Below, piece after piece: positions 16,872 to 25,236 of a stretch of DNA of 64,000 nucleotides. The notes beneath the pieces are model-generated. The model had not been told where the DNA came from, did no database searches, and worked only from the letters and a program-made list of their open reading frames with translations. Both the position numbers and the translations under genes were made by a program. Numbering within the stretch: position 1 is the stretch's first letter; the number at the start of each line of letters is the position of its first letter. Source of the stretch: Paenibacillus rhizosphaerae (GTDB taxonomy: Bacteria > Bacillota > Bacilli > Paenibacillales > Paenibacillaceae); the NCBI RefSeq assembly GCF_014192015.1, contig NZ_JACHXJ010000002.1, positions 930,001 to 994,000 on the forward strand, given 5' to 3'.

Positions 16872-18191
16872 ATGTCAATGGTATGGAAGCCTGGAATATC
16901 CGAAGCATTCAGCGCGCTGAAGCTGCTTACCGACGAAACGGCGGTCGAAAAGCTGTCGAAGGATTTTTATTGGTATTCCCCCGTGCTGAGCGGAAAACTG
17001 AAGGACAAAAAAGCGGATGCCGTTCTCGTACCGACCACGGTCGATGAAATCCGTGAAGCGCTGCGCATTGCTTACCGGCATCGGATTCCCGTTACTGTCC
17101 GCGGAGCGGGAACCGGGAACTACGGACAGGCGATTCCGCTCGAAGGCGGCCTGGTGCTTGATCTGAGCGGGATGAATGAATTGCTGGAGATCGGCAGCGG
17201 TTATGCCCGCGTCCAGTGCGGCGTCAAGCTCGGCGTGTTGGAGAAGACGGCCCGAGAGCAGGGACAGGAACTGCGGATCTATCCGAGCACCTTCGCCAAG
17301 GCTACGGTCGGCGGGTTCGTATGCGGTGGCTCGGGAGGTGTCGGTTCAGTCACCTGGGGCGACCTGTGGGACGGTAACGTGCTGGAAGCGACCGTCCTGA
17401 CGATGGAAGAAGACCCGCAGGTCCTTCAAGTTCATGGTGAGGATCTCAAGGACTACATTCATAACTACGGAACGACGGGCATTGTCACCGAGGTAGTCAT
17501 TCCTTTGGCACCCCGGACCGAGTGGGCACAAGCGGTGGTAAATTTCGAGCGTTTTGAAGATGCGGTTCGATTCGGGGAAGCACTGGCGGAGGAAGCAGCG
17601 ATCCCCAAACGGCTGATCACGCCGATGGAGTGGCCGATTCCCTCCTTCTTCAAGCCGCTCGAAAAAGTGATCGCCCAGGGCAAATCGGTGGTTTTTGCCG
17701 AAATCGCCGGGCGTGCTGCCGAAGCGCTGCCGGCGCTTGCCGCAGATTTCGGCGGGGAAATCGGCTATGTCATTGATCCCGAGAAATACCGCAAATCGAT
17801 CGGACTGTCCGATTTTACCTGGAACCATACGACGCTCTGGGCGCTGAAGCGCGATCCAGCCTATACCTACCTGCAAGCGGGGTTCAAGCGAGAATGCTAT
17901 TTGGAGCAGATCCGGATGCTGAAATCGATGTTCGGGGATGAGATGCTGCTGCATTTTGAATGGATCCGCTCCAGGGGCAAGCTCCAGCCGAACGGCCTGC
18001 CCGTCGTCCGCTACAGCACGGAGGAGCGGTTATATCATATCATTGACACCTGCCGGTCCATCGGCGTGGAAATTTATGATCCCCATACCTGGCTGTTGGA
18101 CAATGGAGGACGCGGGGCTATACCCGGCATGCAGGAACGTAAAAGGCATAACGATCCGCTCGGCCTCCTGAACCCGGGGAAAATGGGCTGA
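16872..18191 (+). CDS. FAD-binding (GlcD/VAO-type) oxidoreductase
   Basis: 439 residues, GTGGTCCCTCATG context with a modest ribosome site. PCMH-type FAD domain: VLVPTTVDEIREALRIA, PVTVRGAGTGNYGQAIPLEG, STFAKATVGGFVCGGSGGVG and YGTTGIVTEVVIPL. The C-terminal half carries the cap domain seen in glycolate and D-lactate dehydrogenases. Likely oxidises a 2-hydroxyacid or related alcohol using FAD. Downstream of the FAH-like gene it could process the carbon skeleton. The 93-bp gap upstream has no terminator. Confidence 0.83.
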   Translation: MSMVWKPGISEAFSALKLLTDETAVEKLSKDFYWYSPVLSGKLKDKKADAVLVPTTVDEIREALRIAYRHRIPVTVRGAGTGNYGQAIPLEGGLVLDLSGMNELLEIGSGYARVQCGVKLGVLEKTAREQGQELRIYPSTFAKATVGGFVCGGSGGVGSVTWGDLWDGNVLEATVLTMEEDPQVLQVHGEDLKDYIHNYGTTGIVTEVVIPLAPRTEWAQAVVNFERFEDAVRFGEALAEEAAIPKRLITPMEWPIPSFFKPLEKVIAQGKSVVFAEIAGRAAEALPALAADFGGEIGYVIDPEKYRKSIGLSDFTWNHTTLWALKRDPAYTYLQAGFKRECYLEQIRMLKSMFGDEMLLHFEWIRSRGKLQPNGLPVVRYSTEERLYHIIDTCRSIGVEIYDPHTWLLDNGGRGAIPGMQERKRHNDPLGLLNPGKMG

Positions 18192-18286
18192 GCAGCCGGG
18201 CAATGCGAAGGAAGAGTTGAGTTCGGGAGAAGCGGCATCCGTGCGGGCATCTCCGGGACTTTCCATACAAGAAGGGGGAAGCGCCT

Positions 18287-19609
18287 TTGACAACGACGAT
18301 CATACGCAATGCTGTCATCATGACGATGAATCCGGCCGACGAAATTATCCATGGCGATGTTCGGATTGAGGACAACCGCATTACTCATATCGGACCCGGT
18401 GGGCCAAGCGAAGCCGACCGGGTGATCGAAGCCGGGGGCAAAGTACTGCTGCCCGGCTTTGTGCAAACACACATCCATTTATGCCAGACACTCTTCCGCG
18501 GACGGGCCGACGACCTGGAGCTGATTGATTGGCTGAAACAAAAAATCTGGCCGCTCGAAGCCGCGCATGACGAGGAGTCACTGTATTTTTCGGCGCTGCT
18601 TGGCCTTGGGGAACTAATCAGCAGCGGGACGACGACCATTCTCGATATGGAGACCGTGCACCATACCTCTATGGCCTTTCGGGCGATTGAGGAAAGCGGC
18701 ATTCGGGCATTTTCCGGCAAAGTGATGATGGATCACGGGGATGAGGTGCCCCGGGCGCTGCAGGAGGACACGGACCGTTCCCTTCGGGAAAGCGTCGAAT
18801 TGCTGCAGGAATGGGATGGAGCTGCCGGAGGGCGGATCCGTTATGCGTTCTGTCCGCGTTTTGTCGTCTCCTGCACCGAGCGCCTGCTGACCGAAGTCCG
18901 GGATTTGGCGGAGCATTACGGTGTTCTGGTGCACACACACGCTTCGGAAAACCGGGGTGAGATTGCCATGGTAGAGGCCGAGCGAGGAATGCGAAACGTG
19001 GTTTATCTGGATCACATCGGCCTGGCCCGACCGAATCTTGTGCTCGCGCACAGCATCTGGCTCGATGATGAGGAAAAGCGGATCATCCGCGAGCGCGGCG
19101 TCAAAGTCACCCACTGCCCGGGGTCCAACTTGAAGCTGGCATCCGGGATCGCAGAAGTGCCGGAATTGATGCGAAGCGGCGTCCCGGTCGGCCTCGGCGC
19201 GGACGGGGCCCCATGCAACAACAACCTTGACATGTTCCAGGAAATGCGGTTATCCGCATACATGCAGAAGGTGGGGCACGGTCCAACGGTTATGAATGCG
19301 AGGACGGTGTTGCGGATGGCCACGATCGGCGGAGCGGAAGTGCTTGGCATGGAACGGGAGATCGGAAGTATTGAGACGGGAAAGCTTGCGGACCTGATTT
19401 TGCTGGACCTGGAAGATTATCATGTCTATCCCTCCTTTGACGCGGATTGGTTCTCACGGGTCGTCTACGCCGCCACCCGCGGGAATGTCGAAATGGCGAT
19501 GATCGACGGTCATGTGGTGATGGAAGGCAGGCAGGTACTGACCCTGGATAAACCTCGTGTACTCAACGGAGCGAACCGGGCCTTGCAAAAGCTGCTCCGG
19601 AGATTGTAA
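18287..19609 (+). CDS. TrzN/SsnA-type amidohydrolase, guanine-deaminase-like
   Basis: 440 residues from TTG 18287 after AAGAAGGGGG. Cytosolic zinc amidohydrolase: LLPGFVQTHIHLCQTLFRGRADD, VHTHASENRGE, VLAHSIWLDDEE, THCPGSNLKLASG and VGLGADGAPCNNN. This group covers s-triazine chlorohydrolases, S-adenosylhomocysteine and 5'-deoxyadenosine deaminases, 8-oxoguanine deaminase and guanine deaminases. Placement immediately before xdhC/mocA and the xanthine dehydrogenase operon favours guanine (or a related purine) to xanthine. This is contextual, so the exact substrate remains open. Confidence 0.8.
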   Translation: MTTTIIRNAVIMTMNPADEIIHGDVRIEDNRITHIGPGGPSEADRVIEAGGKVLLPGFVQTHIHLCQTLFRGRADDLELIDWLKQKIWPLEAAHDEESLYFSALLGLGELISSGTTTILDMETVHHTSMAFRAIEESGIRAFSGKVMMDHGDEVPRALQEDTDRSLRESVELLQEWDGAAGGRIRYAFCPRFVVSCTERLLTEVRDLAEHYGVLVHTHASENRGEIAMVEAERGMRNVVYLDHIGLARPNLVLAHSIWLDDEEKRIIRERGVKVTHCPGSNLKLASGIAEVPELMRSGVPVGLGADGAPCNNNLDMFQEMRLSAYMQKVGHGPTVMNARTVLRMATIGGAEVLGMEREIGSIETGKLADLILLDLEDYHVYPSFDADWFSRVVYAATRGNVEMAMIDGHVVMEGRQVLTLDKPRVLNGANRALQKLLRRL

Positions 19610-19670
19610 TCCATTCTCAGGGAACAGGATCGCCGCATTTTTAGGAAAATGCATGTAAGGAGGGGTTCGG

Positions 19671-20630
19671 ATGGAAACGGAAAACATTCTCCGGTATGTG
19701 CAGAATGAAGGGGCGCCGGCTGTACTCGCGACCCTGGTATCGGTGCGCGGCCATGCTTACCGCAAGCCCGGTGCCATGCTGCTCTTGGCCGCGGACGGAC
19801 ACCGCATCGGCAGCATCAGCCCCGGCTGCCTGGAAGCGGATATTTCTGCAAGGGTGCCGCGGATTCTGGAGCGCGGCCGGTTGGAGTGGGTGAGCTATAA
19901 TACCGAGCCTGGCACCGACCCGATCTGGGGAGAGGATATGGGGTGCGGGGGTGAGCTGGGCATATTGCTGGAACCGGTTGAAGGCCGTCTTCTCGCGATC
20001 CTTCGGGAAGCCGCCCAAACCGTCCTTCGGGGGAAAGCCGCCTGGCTTGTTCGGGAGCTCCGGCCGGATCAAGAGATGGATTACCGGTTGGAGGATGACG
20101 GCCCCATCAAGGATTCGGTTGCAGGGCGTGGAGCATTCATCTTTGCGGCCCGGCTCGATCCGAGCCGCCGGCTTATCATTTTCGGCGCTGGGGAGGAAGC
20201 GGCGGCGCTCGAGGCGATGGCACGCCCGATCGGATTTGCGACGGCGGTGGCCGATTGGCGCGAGGATTGGTGCAGCAAGGAGAGGTTCCCACTTGCGCGA
20301 ACGGTTGTCGGTGATGCCGGAAGGATCGCTGAGGAGCTGCGCATCGGCCGCAGCGATTATGTGGTCCTTGCCAGCCATCATTTGCGCCGTGACCGGGATA
20401 TGCTGCGGCACCTTCTCCCGCTGCAGCCGGAGTACGTCGGCGTCATCGGCTCCGCGCGGAGGATCGGGCTGCTCTTTGGCGAGCTGCCGATCCCGGACTT
20501 TGTGGATGCTCCCGCGGGCCTCCCCATTGGGGCGGAAGGCGCCGCCGAAATCGCCGTCAGCATCGCGGCCCGGCTGGTGCAGTGGAGAAGCGGCGCTGAA
20601 GCGGCTGCCTGGGAAAGACGGCACGCATGA
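19671..20630 (+). CDS. pucA: XdhC/CoxI-family molybdoenzyme maturation factor
   Basis: 319 residues, ATG after AAGGAGGGG. XdhC N-terminal domain (PAVLATLVSVRGHAYRKPGAMLLL, GSISPGCLEADI, GEDMGCGGELGILLEP) and a C-terminal Rossmann part (RLIIFGAGEEAAALEAMARP, YVGVIGSARRIGLLF). XdhC proteins protect, sulfurate and deliver the molybdenum cofactor to xanthine dehydrogenase. The stop overlaps the cytidylyltransferase start by 4 bp, the same pairing as pucA-pucB of B. subtilis. Confidence 0.92.
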   Translation: METENILRYVQNEGAPAVLATLVSVRGHAYRKPGAMLLLAADGHRIGSISPGCLEADISARVPRILERGRLEWVSYNTEPGTDPIWGEDMGCGGELGILLEPVEGRLLAILREAAQTVLRGKAAWLVRELRPDQEMDYRLEDDGPIKDSVAGRGAFIFAARLDPSRRLIIFGAGEEAAALEAMARPIGFATAVADWREDWCSKERFPLARTVVGDAGRIAEELRIGRSDYVVLASHHLRRDRDMLRHLLPLQPEYVGVIGSARRIGLLFGELPIPDFVDAPAGLPIGAEGAAEIAVSIAARLVQWRSGAEAAAWERRHA

Positions 20631-21286
20631 GCATCATAGGCGTATACTTGGCGGCGGGAAGCAGCCGGAGAATGGGCTGCCGCAAGCAAGCTTTGGAGCT
20701 TGCACCAGGCGTGCATCTGGCCGGCAGCGGCTTGGCGGCTCTTCGGGACAGCGGCGTGAACGGGTTGATCGTAGTGGTTCATCCCGAAGACCCGCTGGTG
20801 TGGCTGGACGCCGGCTTCCTCGCAGGCCAAGCGGACGGCCCTGGCCTTGTTGTTGCTGTCTGCCTGGAAGCGGATCAAGGGATGGCGCTCTCGCTGCAAT
20901 GTGGCATCCGGGCTGCTTCCAATGAAGGTGCCGATGCAGTGCTCATCGCGTTGGCCGACCAGCCGTTCGTGACGTCGGCATGGCTCACACAGCTGATCGG
21001 CGTCTGGCGCTCTTCTCCCAGGCTGGATTATGTGATAAGTGAGGCGGGAGGGGAGACGATGCCGCCTGCGGTGCTGTCGGCAACGATGTTTGAGGTGGCA
21101 TCCGGGCTGAAAGGGGATCAGGGGGCGAAGCGCCTCCTGGATTCTTCGCGTTTTCATGGAGTCCGCTTGGCCTCTGCCGATCCATGGCTTGCACTGGATA
21201 TCGATACGCCGGAAGAGTGGAGGGAGGCGAAACGAATGTGGACGCTTTGGCCGGATCGGGCTATCCTTGGGTGTAAGAGATACTGA
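20627..21286 (+). CDS. pucB: MocA/MobA-like molybdenum cofactor cytidylyltransferase
   Basis: 219 residues. The nucleotidyltransferase signature LAAGSSRRMGCRKQALEL is at the N-terminus and LIALADQPFVTSAWL is the metal-binding loop. It transfers a nucleotide (CMP in MocA) to molybdopterin to form the dinucleotide cofactor of xanthine dehydrogenase. Coupled to xdhC by an ATGA overlap and 190 bp upstream of the dehydrogenase subunits. No clear terminator follows; the short hairpin GCACAA/TTGTGC at about 21326-21352 lacks a T run. Confidence 0.9.
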   Translation: MSIIGVYLAAGSSRRMGCRKQALELAPGVHLAGSGLAALRDSGVNGLIVVVHPEDPLVWLDAGFLAGQADGPGLVVAVCLEADQGMALSLQCGIRAASNEGADAVLIALADQPFVTSAWLTQLIGVWRSSPRLDYVISEAGGETMPPAVLSATMFEVASGLKGDQGAKRLLDSSRFHGVRLASADPWLALDIDTPEEWREAKRMWTLWPDRAILGCKRY

Positions 21287-21366
21287 CATCTTATTTGATG
21301 AATCATGTCCGATTTGGCATCGGGCACAACGAGATTGAATCGGATTGTGCATGTTGCCTAAATTGA

Positions 21367-21383
21367 AGTTAAGTTTATTTACA
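21367..21383 (+). promoter_or_regulatory. TnrA/GlnR-type box, one mismatch, at the puc operon promoter
   Basis: AGTTAAGTTTATTTACA matches TGTNA-N7-TNACA at nine of ten fixed positions (first T is A). Its last six bases form the -35 element of the promoter at 21378-21406. Confidence 0.6.
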
Positions 21384-21406
21384 CAAACATGGTTGCGGCG
21401 TATAGT
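21378..21406 (+). promoter_or_regulatory. Sigma-A promoter of the puc operon
   Basis: TTTACA (21378-21383), exact 17-bp spacer, TATAGT (21401-21406). Transcription would start near 21413, leaving a leader of about 65 bases before the FAD-subunit start. Confidence 0.7.
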
Positions 21407-21414
21407 GTGTAAAA

Positions 21415-21427
21415 CCAACCAATGAAT
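21415..21427 (-). promoter_or_regulatory. Possible PucR box
   Basis: On the minus strand ATTCATTGGTTGG fits 11 of 13 positions of the B. subtilis PucR box as I recall it (WWWCNTTGGTTAA). It lies just after the predicted start point. The match is suggestive only. Confidence 0.35.
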
Positions 21428-21477
21428 TCCATAAAACACCAGGATGCATTCAAGAGACTGCAAAAGGAGAGATGGCC

Positions 21478-22491
21478 ATGGATGCTATCTTCAATCCGGT
21501 GGGAGATGCACCGAATGTATGGCATCCGGCAGATGCCCGTGAAGCCTATTTGCTGAAACGCCGGCTTGGGCGGCAGGCAGTCTATGTAGCGGGCGGCACG
21601 CTTCTACGTACGGAATGGGAGGCGGGTTCACGGAGCGTTTCACCGCATTGGATCGATCTTCAGCGAGCGGCTGGCATGGGGGAGGTGTTCATGCAGACCG
21701 GCGGATTGTGCATCGGTTCCCAGGTGACCCTCGGAACATGCCGGAAGCATCCGACCCTAACCAGCCTTTATCCTTTGGTGGGGAAAGCCATCCGCTGCAC
21801 GGCTGCGCCGTCTGTCCGAAACGTGGCGACGCTTGGAGGCAATGTATGCTCCGGTGTGGGGGATGTGCTGCCTTCGCTGCTGCTCTACGACGCGGAGTTG
21901 GTATGGCAGAACGAACAGGGCCGCGAGGCGCCGCTGCCTTTAAGGGAATGGCTGGAGCTTCGTGCCGCCGGTGCCTTGGACCCTGACCGGATTCTGCTGG
22001 CGATCCGGCTTCCAGAAAGGGCTGATGAGAGCGGGATCCGTCAGGCGTCGGGCGGCGATGACGCCCTGCCTTCGCTGCTGCGGATCGAAGTCTACCACAA
22101 AGTAGGGAGACGTGAAGCCTTCTCCCCGTCGCTCGTTACGACCGCAGTGTCTGCGGAAATCGATGCTGCCGGCTGTTTCCGGCAGGTGAAGATCGCGGCA
22201 GGCGGTGGGAAAGCAATGCCTGCCCGCCTTGGCGCTCTTGAAGCATGGCTAGTTGGGAGCAAGGCTGACCTGAGCCGGCTTCCGGACGTTTATGAACGGG
22301 TCATGGAAGAGTACCAGCCGGCTGGCGATATATTCGCCGGAGAATCCTACCGCCGCAAGACAGCGGCATCGCTGATCGCCGCAGATTTGTGGCAGCTGCT
22401 TCAACAGACTGCATCCGAAGGAGGGGGACGCTATGCTGAACCGATCCAGCAGCGGAACGCGCTGGAGGGTCCGTCCGGACGGCCAGGATAA
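21478..22491 (+). CDS. pucC: Xanthine dehydrogenase FAD-binding subunit
   Basis: 337 residues from ATG 21478, nine bases after AGGAG; the ATG at 21472 is too close to that site. Flavin-binding motifs: YVAGGTLLRTEWE at the N-terminus and IRCTAAPSVRNVATLGGNVC, as in CO/xanthine dehydrogenase medium subunits. It passes electrons from the molybdenum/iron-sulfur centres to NAD or another acceptor. First gene of the purine operon. Its last 59 bp overlap the start of the molybdenum subunit gene in another frame. Confidence 0.9.
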   Translation: MDAIFNPVGDAPNVWHPADAREAYLLKRRLGRQAVYVAGGTLLRTEWEAGSRSVSPHWIDLQRAAGMGEVFMQTGGLCIGSQVTLGTCRKHPTLTSLYPLVGKAIRCTAAPSVRNVATLGGNVCSGVGDVLPSLLLYDAELVWQNEQGREAPLPLREWLELRAAGALDPDRILLAIRLPERADESGIRQASGGDDALPSLLRIEVYHKVGRREAFSPSLVTTAVSAEIDAAGCFRQVKIAAGGGKAMPARLGALEAWLVGSKADLSRLPDVYERVMEEYQPAGDIFAGESYRRKTAASLIAADLWQLLQQTASEGGGRYAEPIQQRNALEGPSGRPG

Positions 22492-24709
22492 AGTGACGGG
22501 GCAGCTCAAATATTTGACGGACATGAGCGCGCCGGCTATGCTGTACGGCCGGGTACTGCGTGCGGCTTATCCGCATGCGGCCATCCGGTCCGTGCGGACG
22601 GAACGGGCGTTGGCGCTGCCCGGCGTGGAGGCGGTCCTGACCTGGAAGGATGTGCCCGGGCTGAACCGTTTCGGCATTGCCCGCGCCGATCAGCCGGTCT
22701 TCTGCGAGGATCGGGTCCGGTATACCGGCGATGCCGTGGCGGCCGTCGCGGCAGCCACCCCGGAGATGGCCGAATATGCCCTTCGGCTGATCGAGGTGGA
22801 TTACGAGCCGCTCCGGGTTCTTACCGATCCGGAGGAAGCATTGACCCCCGGGGTGCCCCAGCTGCATCCGGACGGCAACCGGCTTCACCGGAGCGAGTAC
22901 CGCCGGGGAAATGTCGACGAGTCGTTCGGGGCTTGCGTTCATATCGTGGAGGCGACTTACCGGACGCCGCGTCAGATGCACACCTATATGGAAACGGAAG
23001 GCGGGCTGTTTGTTCCGGGTGAGGATGGGAGGCTTACCGTTTACTCCCCCACGCAGCACGGCCTGATGGACCGGCTGCAGCTGGCGCGGATTTTGGCGGT
23101 CCCGCCCGAGTCGATCCGGGTCGTGTCCAGCCCGATCGGGGGTTCCTTCGGCGGCAAGGACGAGCTGAACGTCCAGCCGTACGGGGCGCTCCTCGCCAAG
23201 GCGACGGGCAAGCCGGTGAAGATTCACCAATCCCGCATGGAATCGGTGCGGGCCGGCCTGAAGCGCCATCCGATGACCATCCGCATGAAAACCGGAGTGG
23301 ATGCATCAGGACGCATCCTTGCCCATCAGGTCCGGGTTCTGGCCGATACGGGGCCATACGCCACACTGGGTGCGGAGGTGCTGAACTTTACGACGGAGCA
23401 TGTCATCGGCTCTTATACCTTCGGCACCGTCGATGCCGTAAGCGACTCGGTGTTCACGAACAACGGCATGTCCGGCGAGTTCCGGGGATTCGGCGGCAAC
23501 CAGGCGCTGTTTGCACTGGAGGGCCAAATGGACCGTCTCGCCGAGGTGCTCGGGATGGACCCATGGGAATTCCGCCGTATGAACCTGCTTCCGCCGGACG
23601 GGACCGGACCCTTCGGTCAGCCGATTTCGGTGACTGGCGGGGCACTCAAGGTATGGAATGCCTTGAAAGAGTCCGAGTTGTGGCAGGAACGGGAGCATCT
23701 CCCGGAGAGCGGTGACCGGCCGCCCTGGATTCAGACCGGTATCGGAGCTGCTTTCGTCATGCATGGCGCAGGCCTTGGTTATGGCATCCCCGACCCGTCG
23801 GGCGGCAGGCTTCGGCTCGCGCACGACGGGAAGGTTGAGGCTGCGTTCGGTTTCGAAGAATGCGGACAGGGGCTGCTCGCGACGCTGGAGCAAATGCTGG
23901 TCGAGATGTACGGTCTGGACGCTTCCGATCTCAGGCTCGTCATCGGGGATACCGATGCGGTGCCGGACAGCGGCTCCAGCACGGCATCCCGCGCGACCAG
24001 CATGATGTGGCAGGCGCTGAGGCGTATGCGGGAGCCTTTTACCGGCCGGCTGCTGGCCGCCGCTGCCGAAGCTGCGGGCGTGTCGGCGGAATGTCTTCAG
24101 GTTGGCACCGGAGGTGTTTACGACATTTACACGCGGAAGCGGGTGATGACGTACCAGGGACTGGCCGCCGTCGTGAAAGAGCCCATCCGTGCCGAAACGA
24201 GCTTTGCATACCCCGTGTCCCCTACTACGCGGATCGGAGCTCACTATTTATATTCCTATGCCTCGGTTTGTGTCAGGGTCGAGGTGAACCGGTTGACCGG
24301 GCGCATCCGGCTGCTTAACCAGTTCCACGCGGTGGCCGCAGGCCCGGTCATGAACCCTCAGGGATATCTCGGCCAAATCGAGGGGGGGAGCGGGATGGCG
24401 CTAGGCTTTACGCTGAGCGAGGATGCCGTCATGGAGGAGGGAATGTACAAGACAGGCAACCTCGATACCTATCTCATTCCGACCGCATCCGACTTGGCAT
24501 GTTCCGTCGAAGTGCTGCCGATCGAAGATCTGCCGGAAGGTGACGAGCACGGACCTAGAGGAATCGGTGAGATCGGCTCCGTCGGGCTTGCCCCGGCCAT
24601 CGCGGCTGCAGTCCGGCAGGCGACGGGAATTTGGCTGGAGAAACTTCCCGCAGATCCGGCCCTGCTGCAAGATGCATCCTTCCTTGGGAGAAAGGTGGAG
24701 ACGGTATGA
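22433..24709 (+). CDS. pucD: Xanthine dehydrogenase molybdenum-binding subunit
   Basis: 758 residues; start chosen at ATG 22433 after GAAGGAGGGGG even though it overlaps pucC by 59 bp. Motifs of the large molybdenum subunit: GGSFGGKDELNVQPYGALLA, FRGFGGNQALFALEGQMD, AFGFEECGQGLLATLEQML, and the C-terminal RGIGEIGSVGLAPAIAAA with the active-site glutamate. It oxidises hypoxanthine/xanthine to urate at the molybdenum-sulfur centre. The stop overlaps the next start by 4 bp. Confidence 0.93.
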   Translation: MLNRSSSGTRWRVRPDGQDKVTGQLKYLTDMSAPAMLYGRVLRAAYPHAAIRSVRTERALALPGVEAVLTWKDVPGLNRFGIARADQPVFCEDRVRYTGDAVAAVAAATPEMAEYALRLIEVDYEPLRVLTDPEEALTPGVPQLHPDGNRLHRSEYRRGNVDESFGACVHIVEATYRTPRQMHTYMETEGGLFVPGEDGRLTVYSPTQHGLMDRLQLARILAVPPESIRVVSSPIGGSFGGKDELNVQPYGALLAKATGKPVKIHQSRMESVRAGLKRHPMTIRMKTGVDASGRILAHQVRVLADTGPYATLGAEVLNFTTEHVIGSYTFGTVDAVSDSVFTNNGMSGEFRGFGGNQALFALEGQMDRLAEVLGMDPWEFRRMNLLPPDGTGPFGQPISVTGGALKVWNALKESELWQEREHLPESGDRPPWIQTGIGAAFVMHGAGLGYGIPDPSGGRLRLAHDGKVEAAFGFEECGQGLLATLEQMLVEMYGLDASDLRLVIGDTDAVPDSGSSTASRATSMMWQALRRMREPFTGRLLAAAAEAAGVSAECLQVGTGGVYDIYTRKRVMTYQGLAAVVKEPIRAETSFAYPVSPTTRIGAHYLYSYASVCVRVEVNRLTGRIRLLNQFHAVAAGPVMNPQGYLGQIEGGSGMALGFTLSEDAVMEEGMYKTGNLDTYLIPTASDLACSVEVLPIEDLPEGDEHGPRGIGEIGSVGLAPAIAAAVRQATGIWLEKLPADPALLQDASFLGRKVETV

Positions 24710-25236
24710 AATCCGAAACCGATCGCATCGGCCTGAAGCCGTGGACCTGTGAGATCAATGGCGGGCGGGTGTCGTTAAACGTATCGCCGTCCAGACGGCT
24801 CCTCGACGTTCTCCGCGACGATTTGGGCTTGACCGGAACGAAACGGTCGTGCGACATCGGGCGGTGCGGCGCCTGCATGGTGCATATGGACGGCGTGCCA
24901 GTCAACAGCTGCCTGGTTCCTGTGTATCAGGCGGAAGGCCGGTCCATTACGACGATCGAAGGCATCGGACGGGATGGACTCCATCCCGTGCAGCAGGCCT
25001 TTTTGGAGGAAGGGGGCTTTCAATGCGGTTACTGCACGCCGGGCATGATCATGACCGTCATTGCGCTGCTTGGTGAATATCCCGATCCCGAGCCGGAACA
25101 AGTGAAGGAGGCACTGTCCGGCAATCTGTGCCGGTGCACGGGATACGCGGCGATTCTGAGGTCGGTCCGGAGAGCATCGGAACGGATCATCGGGGAAGGG
25201 TGCGGTCCCGGAGGGAAGGGGGATGCATGCGTATGA
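24706..25236 (+). CDS. pucE: Xanthine dehydrogenase 2Fe-2S subunit
   Basis: 176 residues from ATG 24706 in an ATGA overlap with pucD; an upstream frame extension is rejected. Two iron-sulfur clusters: plant ferredoxin type, of which CDIGRCGACMVHMDGVPVNSC is the visible part, and the helical type QCGYCTPGMIMTV...GNLCRCTGYAAI. It links the molybdenum and FAD subunits. Subunit order C-D-E is as in B. subtilis. Confidence 0.93.
   Translation: MKSETDRIGLKPWTCEINGGRVSLNVSPSRRLLDVLRDDLGLTGTKRSCDIGRCGACMVHMDGVPVNSCLVPVYQAEGRSITTIEGIGRDGLHPVQQAFLEEGGFQCGYCTPGMIMTVIALLGEYPDPEPEQVKEALSGNLCRCTGYAAILRSVRRASERIIGEGCGPGGKGDACV

Noticed and set aside
8339..18191. Firm naming of the cluster as creatinine, hydantoin, triazine or pyrimidine degradation
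   Set aside because: Each label relies on broad families with many substrates; no complete known gene set is present, so only the family calls are given.
16872..18191. Glycolate oxidase subunit GlcD
   Set aside because: No GlcE or GlcF partners are present; only the FAD-oxidase family can be supported.
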